From contig NZ_QWKG01000010.1 in the NCBI RefSeq assembly GCF_009911595.1, forward strand, positions 1-63,692: a stretch of DNA of 63,692 bases. The letters are read 5' to 3'. Under the pieces are notes generated by a model. It made no database searches. It saw nothing but the letters and a program-made list of their open reading frames with translations, and had not been told where the DNA came from. Position numbers and translations under genes: made by a program. This DNA is from Colidextribacter sp. OB.20 (GTDB taxonomy: Bacteria; Bacillota; Clostridia; Oscillospirales; Oscillospiraceae). This document shows positions 7,520 to 16,529 of the stretch, in pieces (the stretch's first letter is position 1; each line of letters begins with the position of its first letter).

Positions 7520-7959
7520 AGCTGAGTGAACGATATCCGGTGGGCATTTACGCCGTCCGGGAGAAAACCACCCTGCTGGTGCCCACTGTGGGCATCAAAT
7601 GCGCCTCCCACAAGGCACGAAGGCTCCCCTGGCCGCCCCAGGCGGAGGAGCTGGGCGCGGCGGTGCTGGAGCTGCTGGACGAGCTGAAACAAAATCGCAT
7701 CCAGTATGACCCGGAGGCCAAGGGCTATTGGCTCCAGCCCGGCCTCCGCAGCTGGAAGGCCTTTCAGGCGGCTTCCTCTATGGTTGACGTTGTGCTGAGA
7801 GGGACGGAGCTGTCCATTACCCGGTTGGATGGCCGCTCCGAGCGGGGCTTTGTCCCGGAGCTGGAGCCCTGCACGGTGCTCCGGGAGGGCGTCGGCCCGA
7901 AGGAGCTGGGGGAGGCCATTCTGGCCGTGCTGGTCCCCCTGGTGGAGAAGGAGCGCTAA
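7516..7959 (+). CDS. Conserved-looking hypothetical protein between murB and rapZ
   Basis: A 147-residue soluble protein translated from an ATG that overlaps the murB stop (ATGA), so it is translationally coupled to murB. It has no signal peptide, membrane segment or nucleotide-binding motif that I can see. The sequence is mixed alpha/beta with charged helices (AEELGAAVLELLDELKQNR) and a long hydrophobic C-terminal helix (ELGEAILAVLVPLVEKER). I do not recognise the family. Position in the murB-rapZ-yvcK-whiA cluster suggests a cell-envelope or metabolic-regulation role, but that is only context. The gene is followed by a hairpin repeat rather than directly by rapZ. Confidence 0.75.
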   Translation: MKLSERYPVGIYAVREKTTLLVPTVGIKCASHKARRLPWPPQAEELGAAVLELLDELKQNRIQYDPEAKGYWLQPGLRSWKAFQAASSMVDVVLRGTELSITRLDGRSERGFVPELEPCTVLREGVGPKELGEAILAVLVPLVEKER

Positions 7960-7961
7960 AG

Positions 7962-8062
7962 GCTCCCCCCTTGTGGGGGAGCTGTCAGCCGGAGGCTGAC
8001 TGAGGGGGCGCAGTTGCTCAACAAACCCCCTTCGGCCGCTTCCCCCATAAAAGGGGGGAGTA
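7962..8062 (+). repeat. Intergenic hairpin repeat, family B (short form)
   Basis: GGCTCCCCCCTTGTGGGGGAGC hairpin (in parts), then GTCAGCCGGAGGCTGAC hairpin, then a G-run that pairs at a distance with CCCCC and CTTCCCCC at the right end. Related to the elements at 11628, 36047 and 42564. Confidence 0.6.
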
Positions 8063-8089
8063 AATGTGTTGCAAAAGAGAGTGATATCA

Positions 8090-8953
8090 ATGGAATTTGT
8101 GATAATCTCCGGCCTGTCCGGAGCGGGAAAGAGCAAGGCGGCCTCCTTCATGGAGGATATGGACTACTTCTGTGTGGACAATCTGCCCGCTCCCCTGATT
8201 CCCAAATTCGCCGAGCTGGGCATGGCGGGCTCCGGGGAGTACGACCGGGTAGCCCTGGTCACCGACGTCCGGGCGGGCACCAACTTCGAGAGCCTGTTTC
8301 AGGCCCTGGACAGCCTGGAGGGGATGAAGTGCGCCTACCGTATCCTGTTTATGGACGCCTCCGACGAGACCATCATCAAGCGGTATAAGGAGACCCGCCG
8401 GGCCCACCCCCTGGCCGACGGGACTGACAGCCTGGAGGAGGCCATCGCCCTGGAGCGGCGGATGCTGTCCGCCCTGCGGGACCGGGCGGACAAGATTGTG
8501 GATACCACCAATCTGTCCACCGCCAAGCTGAAGGGTGTTCTGCGGCAGATGTTCGGCCGGGCGGGGACGTCTGAGGGGAGGATGGAGGTCAGGGTGACCT
8601 CCTTCGGCTTCAAGCATGGGGTGCCTATGGAGGCCGACCTGATCTTTGACGCCCGATTCCTGCCAAACCCCTTCTATGTGGCTGAGCTGCGCGCCCGCAC
8701 CGGCCTGGATACCCGGGTGCGGGAGTATGTGTTTCAGAACGGGCAGGCGGAGGAGTTTTTGAGGCGGCTGTGGGAGCTGGTGGGCTGGCTGCTGCCCCGG
8801 TATGAGGAGGAGGGCAAGACCTCCCTGGTTGTCGCCGTGGGCTGTACCGGCGGGCATCACCGCTCGGTGGCCGTTGCCCACGCCCTGGCGGACAAGGTCA
8901 AGGCCCAAGGCTGGCCGGTGGCCGAGAGCCACCGGGATCTGGGGCGGACGTGA
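8090..8953 (+). CDS. rapZ: RNase adapter / nucleotide-binding protein RapZ (YvcJ)
   Basis: A 287-residue P-loop protein. The Walker A GLSGAGKS is at residues 8-15, followed by the family CVDNLP at about 28-33. The C-terminal domain holds the conserved GCTGGHHRSV near residue 253, which in E. coli RapZ binds GlcN6P and the sRNA GlmZ. In Bacillus the orthologue YvcJ is a GTPase/ATPase linked to competence. I chose the ATG at 8090 because homologues begin close to the P-loop; an in-frame GTG at 8066 has a better ribosome site (GGGGGGAG) and would add eight residues. Lies between murB and yvcK as usual. Confidence 0.92.
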   Translation: MEFVIISGLSGAGKSKAASFMEDMDYFCVDNLPAPLIPKFAELGMAGSGEYDRVALVTDVRAGTNFESLFQALDSLEGMKCAYRILFMDASDETIIKRYKETRRAHPLADGTDSLEEAIALERRMLSALRDRADKIVDTTNLSTAKLKGVLRQMFGRAGTSEGRMEVRVTSFGFKHGVPMEADLIFDARFLPNPFYVAELRARTGLDTRVREYVFQNGQAEEFLRRLWELVGWLLPRYEEEGKTSLVVAVGCTGGHHRSVAVAHALADKVKAQGWPVAESHRDLGRT

Positions 8954-8960
8954 CGCTCTA

Positions 8961-9081
8961 TGCAGGGGCGGCCTGTGGCCGCCTGTCAAAGAACCGCAGC
9001 TTATGCAGGGGCGCACAGTGTGCGCCCGCACGATAACGTACTGTGCAGCGATAGAACGGGCGCACAATGTGCGCCCCTACA
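8961..9081 (+). repeat. Intergenic hairpin repeats, family A (partial plus full copy)
   Basis: A lone arm at 8961-8984 is followed by a 78-bp element at 9004-9081. Its left arm TGCAGGGGCGCACAGTGTGC... and right arm ...GTGCGCCCCTACA are inverted copies, and each arm is itself a hairpin. Same outer ends as the copies at 11030, 23852, 24816 and 41615. Confidence 0.7.
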
Positions 9082-9102
9082 GGATGGAAAAGAGGAGTCC
9101 TT

Positions 9103-10140
9103 ATGTCTGAATATTCCACCCTCCAGCAATGGGAGCGGGGCCCGAAGATTGCCGCCATCGGCGGCGGGACGGGGCTGTCCACCATGCTGCGGGGCTTGAA
9201 GAAATATACCAAAAATCTCACCGCCATTGTCACGGTGGCGGACAACGGGGGCGGCTCCGGGGTGTTGCGCCAGGACCTGGGGATGCCCCCGCCGGGGGAT
9301 ATCCGCCACTGCATGGAGGCCCTGGCCAACACCGAGCCCGTTATGGAGAAACTGCTTACTTACCGCTTCACCGAGGGCTCTCTGGCCGGGCAGTCCTTCG
9401 GCAACCTGATCCTGGCCGCCCTCAACGGCATTACTGGCTCTTTTGAGGAGGCGGTGGCCGAGATGAGCCACGTTCTGGCCATCACAGGGCGGGTGATCCC
9501 GGTGACCAGCGCCGACGTGCAGCTGGAGGCTGTCTTTGAGAACGGCACCCGGGTGGTGGGGGAGTCTCAGATTGCCGCCTTTAAGAAGCGGCAGGACTGC
9601 CGCATTCACCATGTGAGCCTGATTCCAGAGCGGCCTCAGGCCACGGCCGCCGCCCTGGAGGCCATCGGGGAGGCCGACCTGATCCTGCTGGGGCCGGGGA
9701 GCCTGTATACCAGCGTCATCCCTAACCTGCTGGTGGAGGGGGTGGCCCAGGCGGTGGCCCGGTCGAACGCCCCCAAGATTTACATCTGCAACATCATGAC
9801 CCAGGACGGGGAGACAGAGGGCTACACCGCCGCCGACCACCTGGAGGCCCTGCTGGTCCACGGAGAGCCGGGGCTGGTGGACCTGTGCCTGGCCAACACC
9901 GCCCCGGTGGACCCCGGCCTGCTGGAGAAGTATCGGGAGGAGGGCGCCGTCCCCCTTACAGTGGACCGGGAGCGCATCGCGCGCCTGGGGCTGGAGCTGG
10001 TGGAGCGGCCAGTGGCCTCGGAAAAGGGCAGCTACGCCCGCCACGACCCGGATAAGCTGGCCCAGGCGGTTCTGGAGATCTACCGCCAGCGGGCGGTGCG
10101 CATCTTCCGGGGGGAGCGGCGCTATATTTTGGAGGAGTGA
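9103..10140 (+). CDS. yvcK: YvcK/CofD-family gluconeogenesis factor
   Basis: A 345-residue protein of the CofD-like fold. The N-terminal motif [18 protein letters not shown] is followed by [13 protein letters not shown] and PPPGDIRHC, then [17 protein letters not shown], the residues that bind nucleotide-sugar in YvcK. YvcK is needed on gluconeogenic carbon sources, binds UDP-GlcNAc/UDP-Glc, supports PBP1 localisation, and is a PrkC substrate in Bacillus; a PrkC-type kinase is encoded at 33 kb here. Start: ATG after AGAGGAGTCCTT. The stop overlaps a possible GTG of whiA. Confidence 0.94.
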   Translation: MSEYSTLQQWERGPKIAAIGGGTGLSTMLRGLKKYTKNLTAIVTVADNGGGSGVLRQDLGMPPPGDIRHCMEALANTEPVMEKLLTYRFTEGSLAGQSFGNLILAALNGITGSFEEAVAEMSHVLAITGRVIPVTSADVQLEAVFENGTRVVGESQIAAFKKRQDCRIHHVSLIPERPQATAAALEAIGEADLILLGPGSLYTSVIPNLLVEGVAQAVARSNAPKIYICNIMTQDGETEGYTAADHLEALLVHGEPGLVDLCLANTAPVDPGLLEKYREEGAVPLTVDRERIARLGLELVERPVASEKGSYARHDPDKLAQAVLEIYRQRAVRIFRGERRYILEE

Positions 10141-10142
10141 CT

Positions 10143-11033
10143 ATGTCCTTTGCGGGAGACGTGAAAACCGAGCTGTGCCGGACCCCCCTGAGCCGCAGGT
10201 GCTGCGCCCAGGCGGAGGCCTACGGCGTGCTGCTCTACTGCAACACCTTCACCGCCGGGCAGGCCCGGGTGGTGACGGAAAACCGGGCCTTTGCCCAGCG
10301 CCTGCCCGCCCTGTTCAAAAAGGCATTTAAGCTCTCCTTCGACAGTCTGCCGGAGGGAGAGGGGAAGCAGGTGTTTGTGCTGGACAGCCCGGACAAGCTG
10401 GCAGTGCTCCACCAGACCTTCGGATCTGACCCGAAGGCGCTGGCCCTCCATGTGAATTTCGCCATGCTGGAGGAGAACTGCTGCCGTGCCGCCTTTCTCC
10501 GTGGGGCCTTTCTGGCCGGGGGGTCGGTCACCGACCCCCGGAAGAGCTACCACCTGGAGCTGGCCACCTCCCACCACAGCGTCAGCCGGGAGGTGCTGGC
10601 CCTCATGCGGGAGCTGGACCAGGAGGCCAAGTCCGCCCAGCGCAAGGGGAATACGGTGCTCTACTTCAAACAGAGCGACCAGATTGAGGACTTCCTCACC
10701 TGCATCGGGGCGCCCGTCGCCGCTATGGAGGTGATGAACGCCAAGCTGGAGCGGGACCTGCGGGGCAAGGTGAACCGGCGGGTGAACTGCGACGCCGCCA
10801 ACCTGGACAAGACAGTGGAGGCCGCCATGACTCAGATGGAGGCCATCCGCCGGCTGGACAGCGGCGGCATGCTGATTACTCTGCCGGACAAGCTCCGGGA
10901 GGCCGCCGCCCTCCGCCTGGCCCACCCGGAGGACACCCTGGCCCAGCTGGCCCAGCGGTGCGACCCGCCCATCACCAAGTCAGCCCTCAATCACCGGCTG
11001 AGGAAGCTGGTGGAGCTGGGAAAGGAGACGTAG
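10143..11033 (+). CDS. whiA: DNA-binding protein WhiA
   Basis: A 296-residue protein: a LAGLIDADG-homing-endonuclease-like N-terminal part (MSFAGDVKTEL..., FLRGAFLAGGSVTDP near residue 117) and a C-terminal helix-turn-helix (TLAQLAQRCDPPITKSALNHRLRKL). WhiA controls sporulation genes in actinomycetes and growth/division or metabolism in Firmicutes. I prefer the ATG seven bases after GGAGG; a GTG two codons upstream overlaps yvcK. The TAG stop codon lies inside the left arm of a family A hairpin repeat, so the repeat end forms part of the coding sequence. Confidence 0.94.
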   Translation: MSFAGDVKTELCRTPLSRRCCAQAEAYGVLLYCNTFTAGQARVVTENRAFAQRLPALFKKAFKLSFDSLPEGEGKQVFVLDSPDKLAVLHQTFGSDPKALALHVNFAMLEENCCRAAFLRGAFLAGGSVTDPRKSYHLELATSHHSVSREVLALMRELDQEAKSAQRKGNTVLYFKQSDQIEDFLTCIGAPVAAMEVMNAKLERDLRGKVNRRVNCDAANLDKTVEAAMTQMEAIRRLDSGGMLITLPDKLREAAALRLAHPEDTLAQLAQRCDPPITKSALNHRLRKLVELGKET

Positions 11034-11101
11034 GGGGCGGCCTCCGCGCCGCTCCGTCCCCGGAGGATATACAGCGGGGCGGCACAGAGGCCGCCCCCTA
11101 C
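11030..11101 (+). repeat. Intergenic hairpin repeat, family A
   Basis: A perfect 15-bp terminal inverted repeat, GTAGGGGGCGGCCTC (11030-11044) with GAGGCCGCCCCCTAC (11087-11101). The left arm contains the whiA stop codon. Confidence 0.8.
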
Positions 11102-11131
11102 AGAGCGAATTGAACTATGAGGAGAAATATC

Positions 11132-11617
11132 ATGTCTGACTGTACCTTCCGCTCCGCTGTTCCCGGCGATGAGGAGCTGATCCTGACCTTCATCCGCGCC
11201 CTGGCGGACTACGAGCACATGTCCGATCAGGTGATCGCCACCCAGGAGCTGCTGCGGGAGTGGATTTTTGAGAAGAAAAAGGCGGAGGTCATCTTTGCTG
11301 AGACCGGAGGGAAAGCGGTGGGCTTCGCCCTGTTTTTCCACAACTTCTCCACCTTCCTGGGCCGGGCGGGGATCTATCTGGAGGACCTGTTTGTCCTGCC
11401 CGAGGAGCGGGGAAAGGGCTGCGGCAAGGCTCTGCTGAAGGAGCTGGCCCGGATTGCCATGGAGCGGGGCTGCGGGCGGCTGGAGTGGGCGTGTCTCGAC
11501 TGGAACCAGCCCTCCATCGACTTCTACACAAAGCGGATGCATGCCCTCCCCATGAACGAGTGGACGGTGTACCGCCTCACCGGGGAGACCCTGCAAGAGG
11601 CCGCAAGACCGGAGTAG
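11132..11617 (+). CDS. GNAT-family N-acetyltransferase, spermidine/diamine type
   Basis: A 161-residue acetyltransferase. Motif A is DLFVLPEERGKGCGKALLKEL, split between LYLEDLFV-like strand beta4 and the RGKGCG pyrophosphate loop at about residues 94-99. Motif B holds CLDWNQPSIDFY. These features match the diamine/polyamine N-acetyltransferase (SAT-like) branch of GNAT, which transfers acetyl from CoA to an amine. Start at the second ATG, after ATGAGGAGAAATATC, which contains the ribosome site. It sits between two repeat elements and is probably transcribed alone. The true substrate is not decided. Confidence 0.85.
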   Translation: MSDCTFRSAVPGDEELILTFIRALADYEHMSDQVIATQELLREWIFEKKKAEVIFAETGGKAVGFALFFHNFSTFLGRAGIYLEDLFVLPEERGKGCGKALLKELARIAMERGCGRLEWACLDWNQPSIDFYTKRMHALPMNEWTVYRLTGETLQEAARPE

Positions 11618-11627
11618 AAGCGTGAAA

Positions 11628-11765
11628 AAGGCCCCCTTCGCAAAGGGGGCTCCTGGCGAAGCCGGGTGGGGGTTTTCTCCTAACGAAAGGTGTCTGTCTC
11701 TTTAGGAGAAAACCCTCCGTCATCCGCTTTGCGGATGCCACCTCCCTTTGCGAAGGGAGGCTTGC
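11628..11765 (+). repeat. Intergenic hairpin repeat, family B
   Basis: Outer arms: AAGGCCCCCTTCGCAAAGGG hairpin at left and CTCCCTTTGCGAAGGGAGG hairpin at right. An inner inverted repeat GGTTTTCTCCTAA/TTAGGAGAAAACC (11671-11683 with 11702-11714) forms the stalk. Confidence 0.65.
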
Positions 11766-11791
11766 CCCTGCGGGGGATGGGAGAGAAAAAG

Positions 11792-12319
11792 ATGAGCACA
11801 GTTTATGAGTTCCACAGTGCCTTTTCTCCGGAACAGTTGAATTGGGAATTAAAGGTGTTTGTGCGGACGCACAACTCTATTTACGGGAAGAAATGCCCCA
11901 TTCACCTGAAATGGAAGGGCGAAAACGAGTTTACCCTTCGGCAGACAAATATTTTTACTGGCCCTGGGGCCTGGTGCGCGGCTGGAATGGACCGCGTTGG
12001 GCACGCCAGCGACAAGGTATGGGCCTTTCAGGACCCCTTCCGGGGTGTGATTTTGCCGGATGGAGCGGATGGAAGCCTGGTGCGCGTCAGTACGGTTCCA
12101 TGGACGAGCAGGCTTATAACGCTTTTCGCCGCCGTGCTGGCTCTGGCCGGGGTATGGGTTATAGCAACGTCGGATTCCTGGGGGCCGTTGCTTACTGTGC
12201 TGTTTTGTTTGGCGCTGCTTGTTGTCCCCGCACGGAAATGGGGAAAAATTGAGAATAATTTGGAGCTGTTAGCCCTTTTAGAGGAAAAGCTGAGCGGTCC
12301 GCCGCCGGAAAAGGAGTGA
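11792..12319 (+). CDS. Hypothetical membrane protein
   Basis: A 175-residue protein with a soluble N-terminal half and two adjacent hydrophobic segments (LITLFAAVLALAGVWVIA and LLTVLFCLALLVVPA) at about residues 108-150, then a short cytoplasmic-looking tail. The pattern resembles two-TM proteins whose N-terminal half folds as a PH-like or YcxB-like beta domain, but I cannot name a family. Start: ATG at 11792 after GGGAGAGAAAAAG; an upstream in-frame start at 11690 would run through the repeat. It ends 5 bases before the dnaE ATG and supplies the dnaE ribosome site. Confidence 0.72.
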   Translation: MSTVYEFHSAFSPEQLNWELKVFVRTHNSIYGKKCPIHLKWKGENEFTLRQTNIFTGPGAWCAAGMDRVGHASDKVWAFQDPFRGVILPDGADGSLVRVSTVPWTSRLITLFAAVLALAGVWVIATSDSWGPLLTVLFCLALLVVPARKWGKIENNLELLALLEEKLSGPPPEKE

Positions 12320-12324
12320 CAACT

Positions 12325-15300
12325 ATGTCCTTTGTCCACTTACATCTGCACACGGAATTTTCCCTGCTGGACGGCGCCTGCCGCATCAAAAAGCTGGTAG
12401 AGCGGGTGAAGGAGATGGGCCAGGAGGCGGTGGCGATTACTGACCACGGCTGCATGTATGGGGTGATCGACTTCTACCGGGCCTGCAAGGCAGCGGGGGT
12501 GAAGCCCATCATCGGCTGCGAGGTCTACGTCGCTCCCCGGGGACGCACCCGCTTCCAGAAGGTCCACGAGTTCGACTCCCACTACAGCCACCTGGTTCTC
12601 CTGTGCCGGAATGAAGAGGGCTACCGCAACCTGTCCTACCTGGTGTCCAAGGGCTATTTGGAGGGCTTCTACATCAAGCCCAGGATCGACCTGGACCTGC
12701 TGCGGGAGCACACCGCAGGACTGATCGCCTGCTCCGCCTGCATGTCCGGGGAAATCTCCCGGCTGCTGCTGGCGGGGGAGTACGACCGGGCCAGGGAGGC
12801 GGCCCTGGAGATGCGGGGGCTCTTCGGGGAGGACGGCTACTACCTGGAACTCCAGGACCACGGCATCGCCGCCCAGAAAAAGGTGAACGCCCAGATTATC
12901 CGGCTGAGTGAGGAAACGGGCATCCCCCTGATCGCCACCAATGACGCCCACTACCTGCGCCGGGAGGACGCCGAGACCCAGGACATTCTCATGTGCATTC
13001 AGACGGGCAAGACCCTGGAGGACCCGGGCCGGATGCGCTTCGAGACCCGGGAGTTTTACGTCAAGTCGGAGGAGGAGATGTCTGCCCTCTTCCCGGACCA
13101 CCCAGAGGCCATTGAGAATACGGCCAAAATAGCCGAATTGTGCAGCGTGGAGTTTGAGTTCGGCAGGTATCACCTGCCTCTGTTTCAGCTCCCCGAGGGC
13201 TGGACCGACGGGGAGGCCTACTTCCGCAGGCTGTGTCTGGACGGCTTCGCCAGGCGCTACCCGGACCAGCCGGAGAGCCATTTGAAGCAGCTCAGCTATG
13301 AGATAGACATGATCCGCAAGATGGGTTTTGTGGACTACTTCCTCATTGTCTCCGACTTTATCGCCTTCGCCAAGGGCAGCGGCATCCCTGTGGGGCCTGG
13401 GCGGGGATCGGCGGCGGGATCTATGGTGGCCTACTGCCTGAACATCACCGATGTGGACCCCATGGAGTACGGGCTGTACTTCGAGCGTTTCCTCAACCCG
13501 GAGCGGGTGTCTATGCCCGATATTGATATCGACTTCTGCCCCCGGCGGCGGCAGGAGGTCATCGAATATGTGAAGCGCAAGTACGGCGAGGACCACGTGG
13601 CCCAGATCGTCACCTTCGGCACCATGGCCGCCCGGGGCTCCGTCCGGGACGTGGGCCGGGTGCTGGGGGTGCCCTACGGCGAGGTGGACGCCCTGGCAAA
13701 GCTGATCCCCAGCGGCCCGGGGGCGCTGCACATCACCCTGGAGGACGCTCTGAAGCTGTCCAAGCAGCTGAAGGACGCCTATGACGAGAGCCCGGTGACC
13801 AAAAAGCTTGTGGATACCGCCATGGCCATCGAGGGGATGCCCCGGAACACCTCCACCCACGCTGCCGGAGTGGTTATCACCCGCCGGCCGGTGGTGGACT
13901 ATGTTCCCCTGGCGACCAACGACGGACTGCCCGTCACGCAGTACGTCATGACCACCCTGGAGGAGCTTGGGCTGTTAAAAATGGACTTTCTGGGCCTGCG
14001 CAACCTCACCGTGCTGGACGACGCGGCAAAAATGGTGCAAAAGCAGGAGCCGGGCTTCACGATTGCTTCAATTCCGGAGAACGATCCGGAGACCATGGCC
14101 ATGCTGTCCGAGGGCAAGACCTCCGGGGTGTTCCAGCTGGAGTCGGCCGGCATGACCGGGGTGTGCGTGGGATTAAAGCCTAAGAGCATTGAGGACATCT
14201 GCGCGGTGATTGCCCTGTACCGCCCCGGCCCCATGGACTCCATTCCCAAATTTCTGGCCTGCGCCCAGGACCCGGCCAAGGTCACCTATAAGGACCCCTC
14301 TCTGGAGCCTATCCTGTCGGGGACCTACGGATGCATCGTCTATCAGGAGCAGGTAATCCGCATCTTCCAGGACCTGGCGGGCTACTCCCTGGGCCAGGCG
14401 GACATGGTGCGCCGGGCCATGAGCAAGAAGAAGGTCAAGGAGATCGAGAAGGAGCGGGAGGCCTTCCTCCACGGCGACCCCAAGCGAAGGATTCCCGGCT
14501 GTGTGGCCAACGGCGTCCCGGAGGAGGCGGCCCAGGCCATCTATAACGAGATGTATGACTTCGCCGAGTACGCCTTCAACAAGTCCCACTCTCTGGTGTA
14601 CGCCATTGTGTGCTACCAGACCGCCTGGTTCAAGTGCCACCACCCCAGGGAGTATATGGCCGCCCTGCTTACCTCGGTGCTGGACTCCACCGAGAAGGTG
14701 GCCGAGTATATCGCCGAGTGCCGGGATATGGGCATCCAGCTGCTGCCCCCCGATGTGAACCAGTCCGGGGCCAACTTCACCGTGGTGGAGGAGGGCATCC
14801 GCTTCGGCCTGGTGGCCCTGAAGGGAGTGGGCCGCAGCTTTATTGCCAATCTCCTGGAGGAGCGGGAGAAAAACGGCCCCTTTGCCGGCTTTATGGACTT
14901 CTGCGACCGGCTCTTCGACCAGGACATGAACCGGCGGATGCTGGAGAGCCTTATCAAGAGCGGCGCCTTCGACGCCATGGGCTGCCGCCGGTCTCAGCTG
15001 ATGCAGGTCTACGGCCAGGTGCTGGACGGCATCGCCGCCGCACGGAAGCGGAACGTGGAGGGGCAGCTGGACCTGTTCGGCATGGGCGGGGGAGAGGAGG
15101 AGCAAGCCCCCCTGCCCACCCTGGTCCTCCCCGATCTGCCTGAGTACACCCCCCAGGAGCTGATGAACATGGAGAAGGAGACCACCGGGCTGTATCTCTC
15201 CGGACACCCCATGGACCAGTACCGGGAGCTGGCTAAACAGTACGGAGCGGTGACCATCGGCTCTATCCTCACCGACTTTGAGCGGGAGGAGGGCCCTCAG

Positions 15301-15795
15301 GCCTATCGGGACGGCCAGCGGGTGTCCATCGCCGGGGTGGTCTCCACCTACCGGACCCGGACCACCCGGAACAACACCCTGATGGCCTATGTGATGCTGG
15401 AGGACGACACCGCCTCCATGGAGCTGCTGTGCTTCTCCCGCACCCTCAACGACAGCGGCAGCTTTATCCGGGAGAACGCCGCGATTCTGGCTGTGGGAAA
15501 AATCTCCGTCCGGGAGGACAAGGCCCCCCAGCTGATGGTGGACGAGATCAAGCCCCTCAGCGGCCTGGACCAAATCCCGGGCGGAGACCAGACCCTGTAC
15601 CTCCGCCTGCCCAGCCGGGAGGACCCCCGCCTGCGGAAGGTGCGGCTGGCTCTCTCCTTCTTCCCCGGGCAGAGCCAGGTGGTGGTCTATTTCGCCGACT
15701 GCAAGCAGCGGGTGGGCTCCCGGTGTGAGATACACCCCGCCCTGGTCAGGGAGCTGAACGAGCGGCTGGGAGAGGAAAATGTGGTGGTAAAGTGA
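12325..15795 (+). CDS. dnaE: DNA polymerase III alpha subunit, DnaE type
   Basis: A 1156-residue replicative polymerase of family C. The N-terminal PHP domain starts FVHLHLHTEFSLLDG. The palm aspartates are in MPDIDIDFCP near residue 398. Helix-hairpin-helix and OB-fold (VSIAGVVSTYRTR, about residue 1000) domains follow in the order of DnaE, not PolC; there is no inserted exonuclease domain. In Firmicutes with PolC this subunit primes and extends lagging-strand DNA; no polC is in the window. The start is the ATG nine bases after AAGGAG; an in-frame GTG three codons upstream is possible. The stop overlaps the next gene by GTGA. Confidence 0.96.
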   Translation: MSFVHLHLHTEFSLLDGACRIKKLVERVKEMGQEAVAITDHGCMYGVIDFYRACKAAGVKPIIGCEVYVAPRGRTRFQKVHEFDSHYSHLVLLCRNEEGYRNLSYLVSKGYLEGFYIKPRIDLDLLREHTAGLIACSACMSGEISRLLLAGEYDRAREAALEMRGLFGEDGYYLELQDHGIAAQKKVNAQIIRLSEETGIPLIATNDAHYLRREDAETQDILMCIQTGKTLEDPGRMRFETREFYVKSEEEMSALFPDHPEAIENTAKIAELCSVEFEFGRYHLPLFQLPEGWTDGEAYFRRLCLDGFARRYPDQPESHLKQLSYEIDMIRKMGFVDYFLIVSDFIAFAKGSGIPVGPGRGSAAGSMVAYCLNITDVDPMEYGLYFERFLNPERVSMPDIDIDFCPRRRQEVIEYVKRKYGEDHVAQIVTFGTMAARGSVRDVGRVLGVPYGEVDALAKLIPSGPGALHITLEDALKLSKQLKDAYDESPVTKKLVDTAMAIEGMPRNTSTHAAGVVITRRPVVDYVPLATNDGLPVTQYVMTTLEELGLLKMDFLGLRNLTVLDDAAKMVQKQEPGFTIASIPENDPETMAMLSEGKTSGVFQLESAGMTGVCVGLKPKSIEDICAVIALYRPGPMDSIPKFLACAQDPAKVTYKDPSLEPILSGTYGCIVYQEQVIRIFQDLAGYSLGQADMVRRAMSKKKVKEIEKEREAFLHGDPKRRIPGCVANGVPEEAAQAIYNEMYDFAEYAFNKSHSLVYAIVCYQTAWFKCHHPREYMAALLTSVLDSTEKVAEYIAECRDMGIQLLPPDVNQSGANFTVVEEGIRFGLVALKGVGRSFIANLLEEREKNGPFAGFMDFCDRLFDQDMNRRMLESLIKSGAFDAMGCRRSQLMQVYGQVLDGIAAARKRNVEGQLDLFGMGGGEEEQAPLPTLVLPDLPEYTPQELMNMEKETTGLYLSGHPMDQYRELAKQYGAVTIGSILTDFEREEGPQAYRDGQRVSIAGVVSTYRTRTTRNNTLMAYVMLEDDTASMELLCFSRTLNDSGSFIRENAAILAVGKISVREDKAPQLMVDEIKPLSGLDQIPGGDQTLYLRLPSREDPRLRKVRLALSFFPGQSQVVVYFADCKQRVGSRCEIHPALVRELNERLGEENVVVK

Positions 15796-16517
15796 TTTTG
15801 CTGGACTATCTGCGCCAATTTAATACCCCCTCCGTTCTCCTGCGGCTCACCCTGGCGGTGCTGTGCGGCGGGCTGATCGGCATCAACCGGGAGCACAAGC
15901 GGCGCCCGGCGGGCTTCCGCACCTATATGCTGGTGTGCCTGGGGGCGGCGCTGACGCTGATACTGGGACAGTATCAGCACCTGATGCTCAATACGGTGTG
16001 GAAGAGCGCTCAGCTTGAGGTGGGCATGACCACCGACGTGACCCGGTTCGGGGCCCAGGTCATCAACGGCATCGGCTTTCTGGGGACGGGCACCATCCTC
16101 ATCACCCAGCAGCGGGAGGTGAAGGGCCTGACCACTGCGGCGGGGCTGTGGGCCTCGGCCTGCATGGGGCTGGCTATTGGCGCGGGCTTTTATGAGGGGA
16201 TGCTCCTGGGCTTTCTGACCATCTTTTTGAGCATTAAGGTGCTCCCCTATGTTGAGACCTTCCTTTTAGCCAGGTCCCGGAATATGAACCTGTATGTGGA
16301 ATTTACCGCCATTGAGCGGATGAGGGACTTTGTGCGGACGCTGAAGGACAGGGGCATCCAGATCTATGACATGGAGATCGACCGGAGGGAGAGCAGCCGG
16401 AAGGAGAACACCTCCAGCGTGGTATTCTATCTCCATCTGCCCAAATACCAGTCCCACACCCGCCTGCTGGCTGACCTGTCCTACAGCCCGGATGTGCGGG
16501 CGATTGATGAGATTTAA
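15792..16517 (+). CDS. MgtC/SapB-family membrane protein (first of two)
   Basis: A 241-residue protein with a GTG start overlapping the dnaE stop. The MgtC domain (about residues 10-150) shows the signature GGLIGINREHKRRPAGFRTYMLVCLGA in sections and VINGIGFLGTGTI, with four to five membrane helices. An ACT-like soluble C-terminal domain (from about 165) follows. MgtC proteins are linked to Mg2+ limitation, phosphate control and F-ATPase modulation; the substrate is not settled. It is followed 12 bases later by a paralogue, so the two may form a heteromer. Confidence 0.9.
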   Translation: MILLDYLRQFNTPSVLLRLTLAVLCGGLIGINREHKRRPAGFRTYMLVCLGAALTLILGQYQHLMLNTVWKSAQLEVGMTTDVTRFGAQVINGIGFLGTGTILITQQREVKGLTTAAGLWASACMGLAIGAGFYEGMLLGFLTIFLSIKVLPYVETFLLARSRNMNLYVEFTAIERMRDFVRTLKDRGIQIYDMEIDRRESSRKENTSSVVFYLHLPKYQSHTRLLADLSYSPDVRAIDEI

Positions 16518-16529
16518 GAGGGTGAGGCT

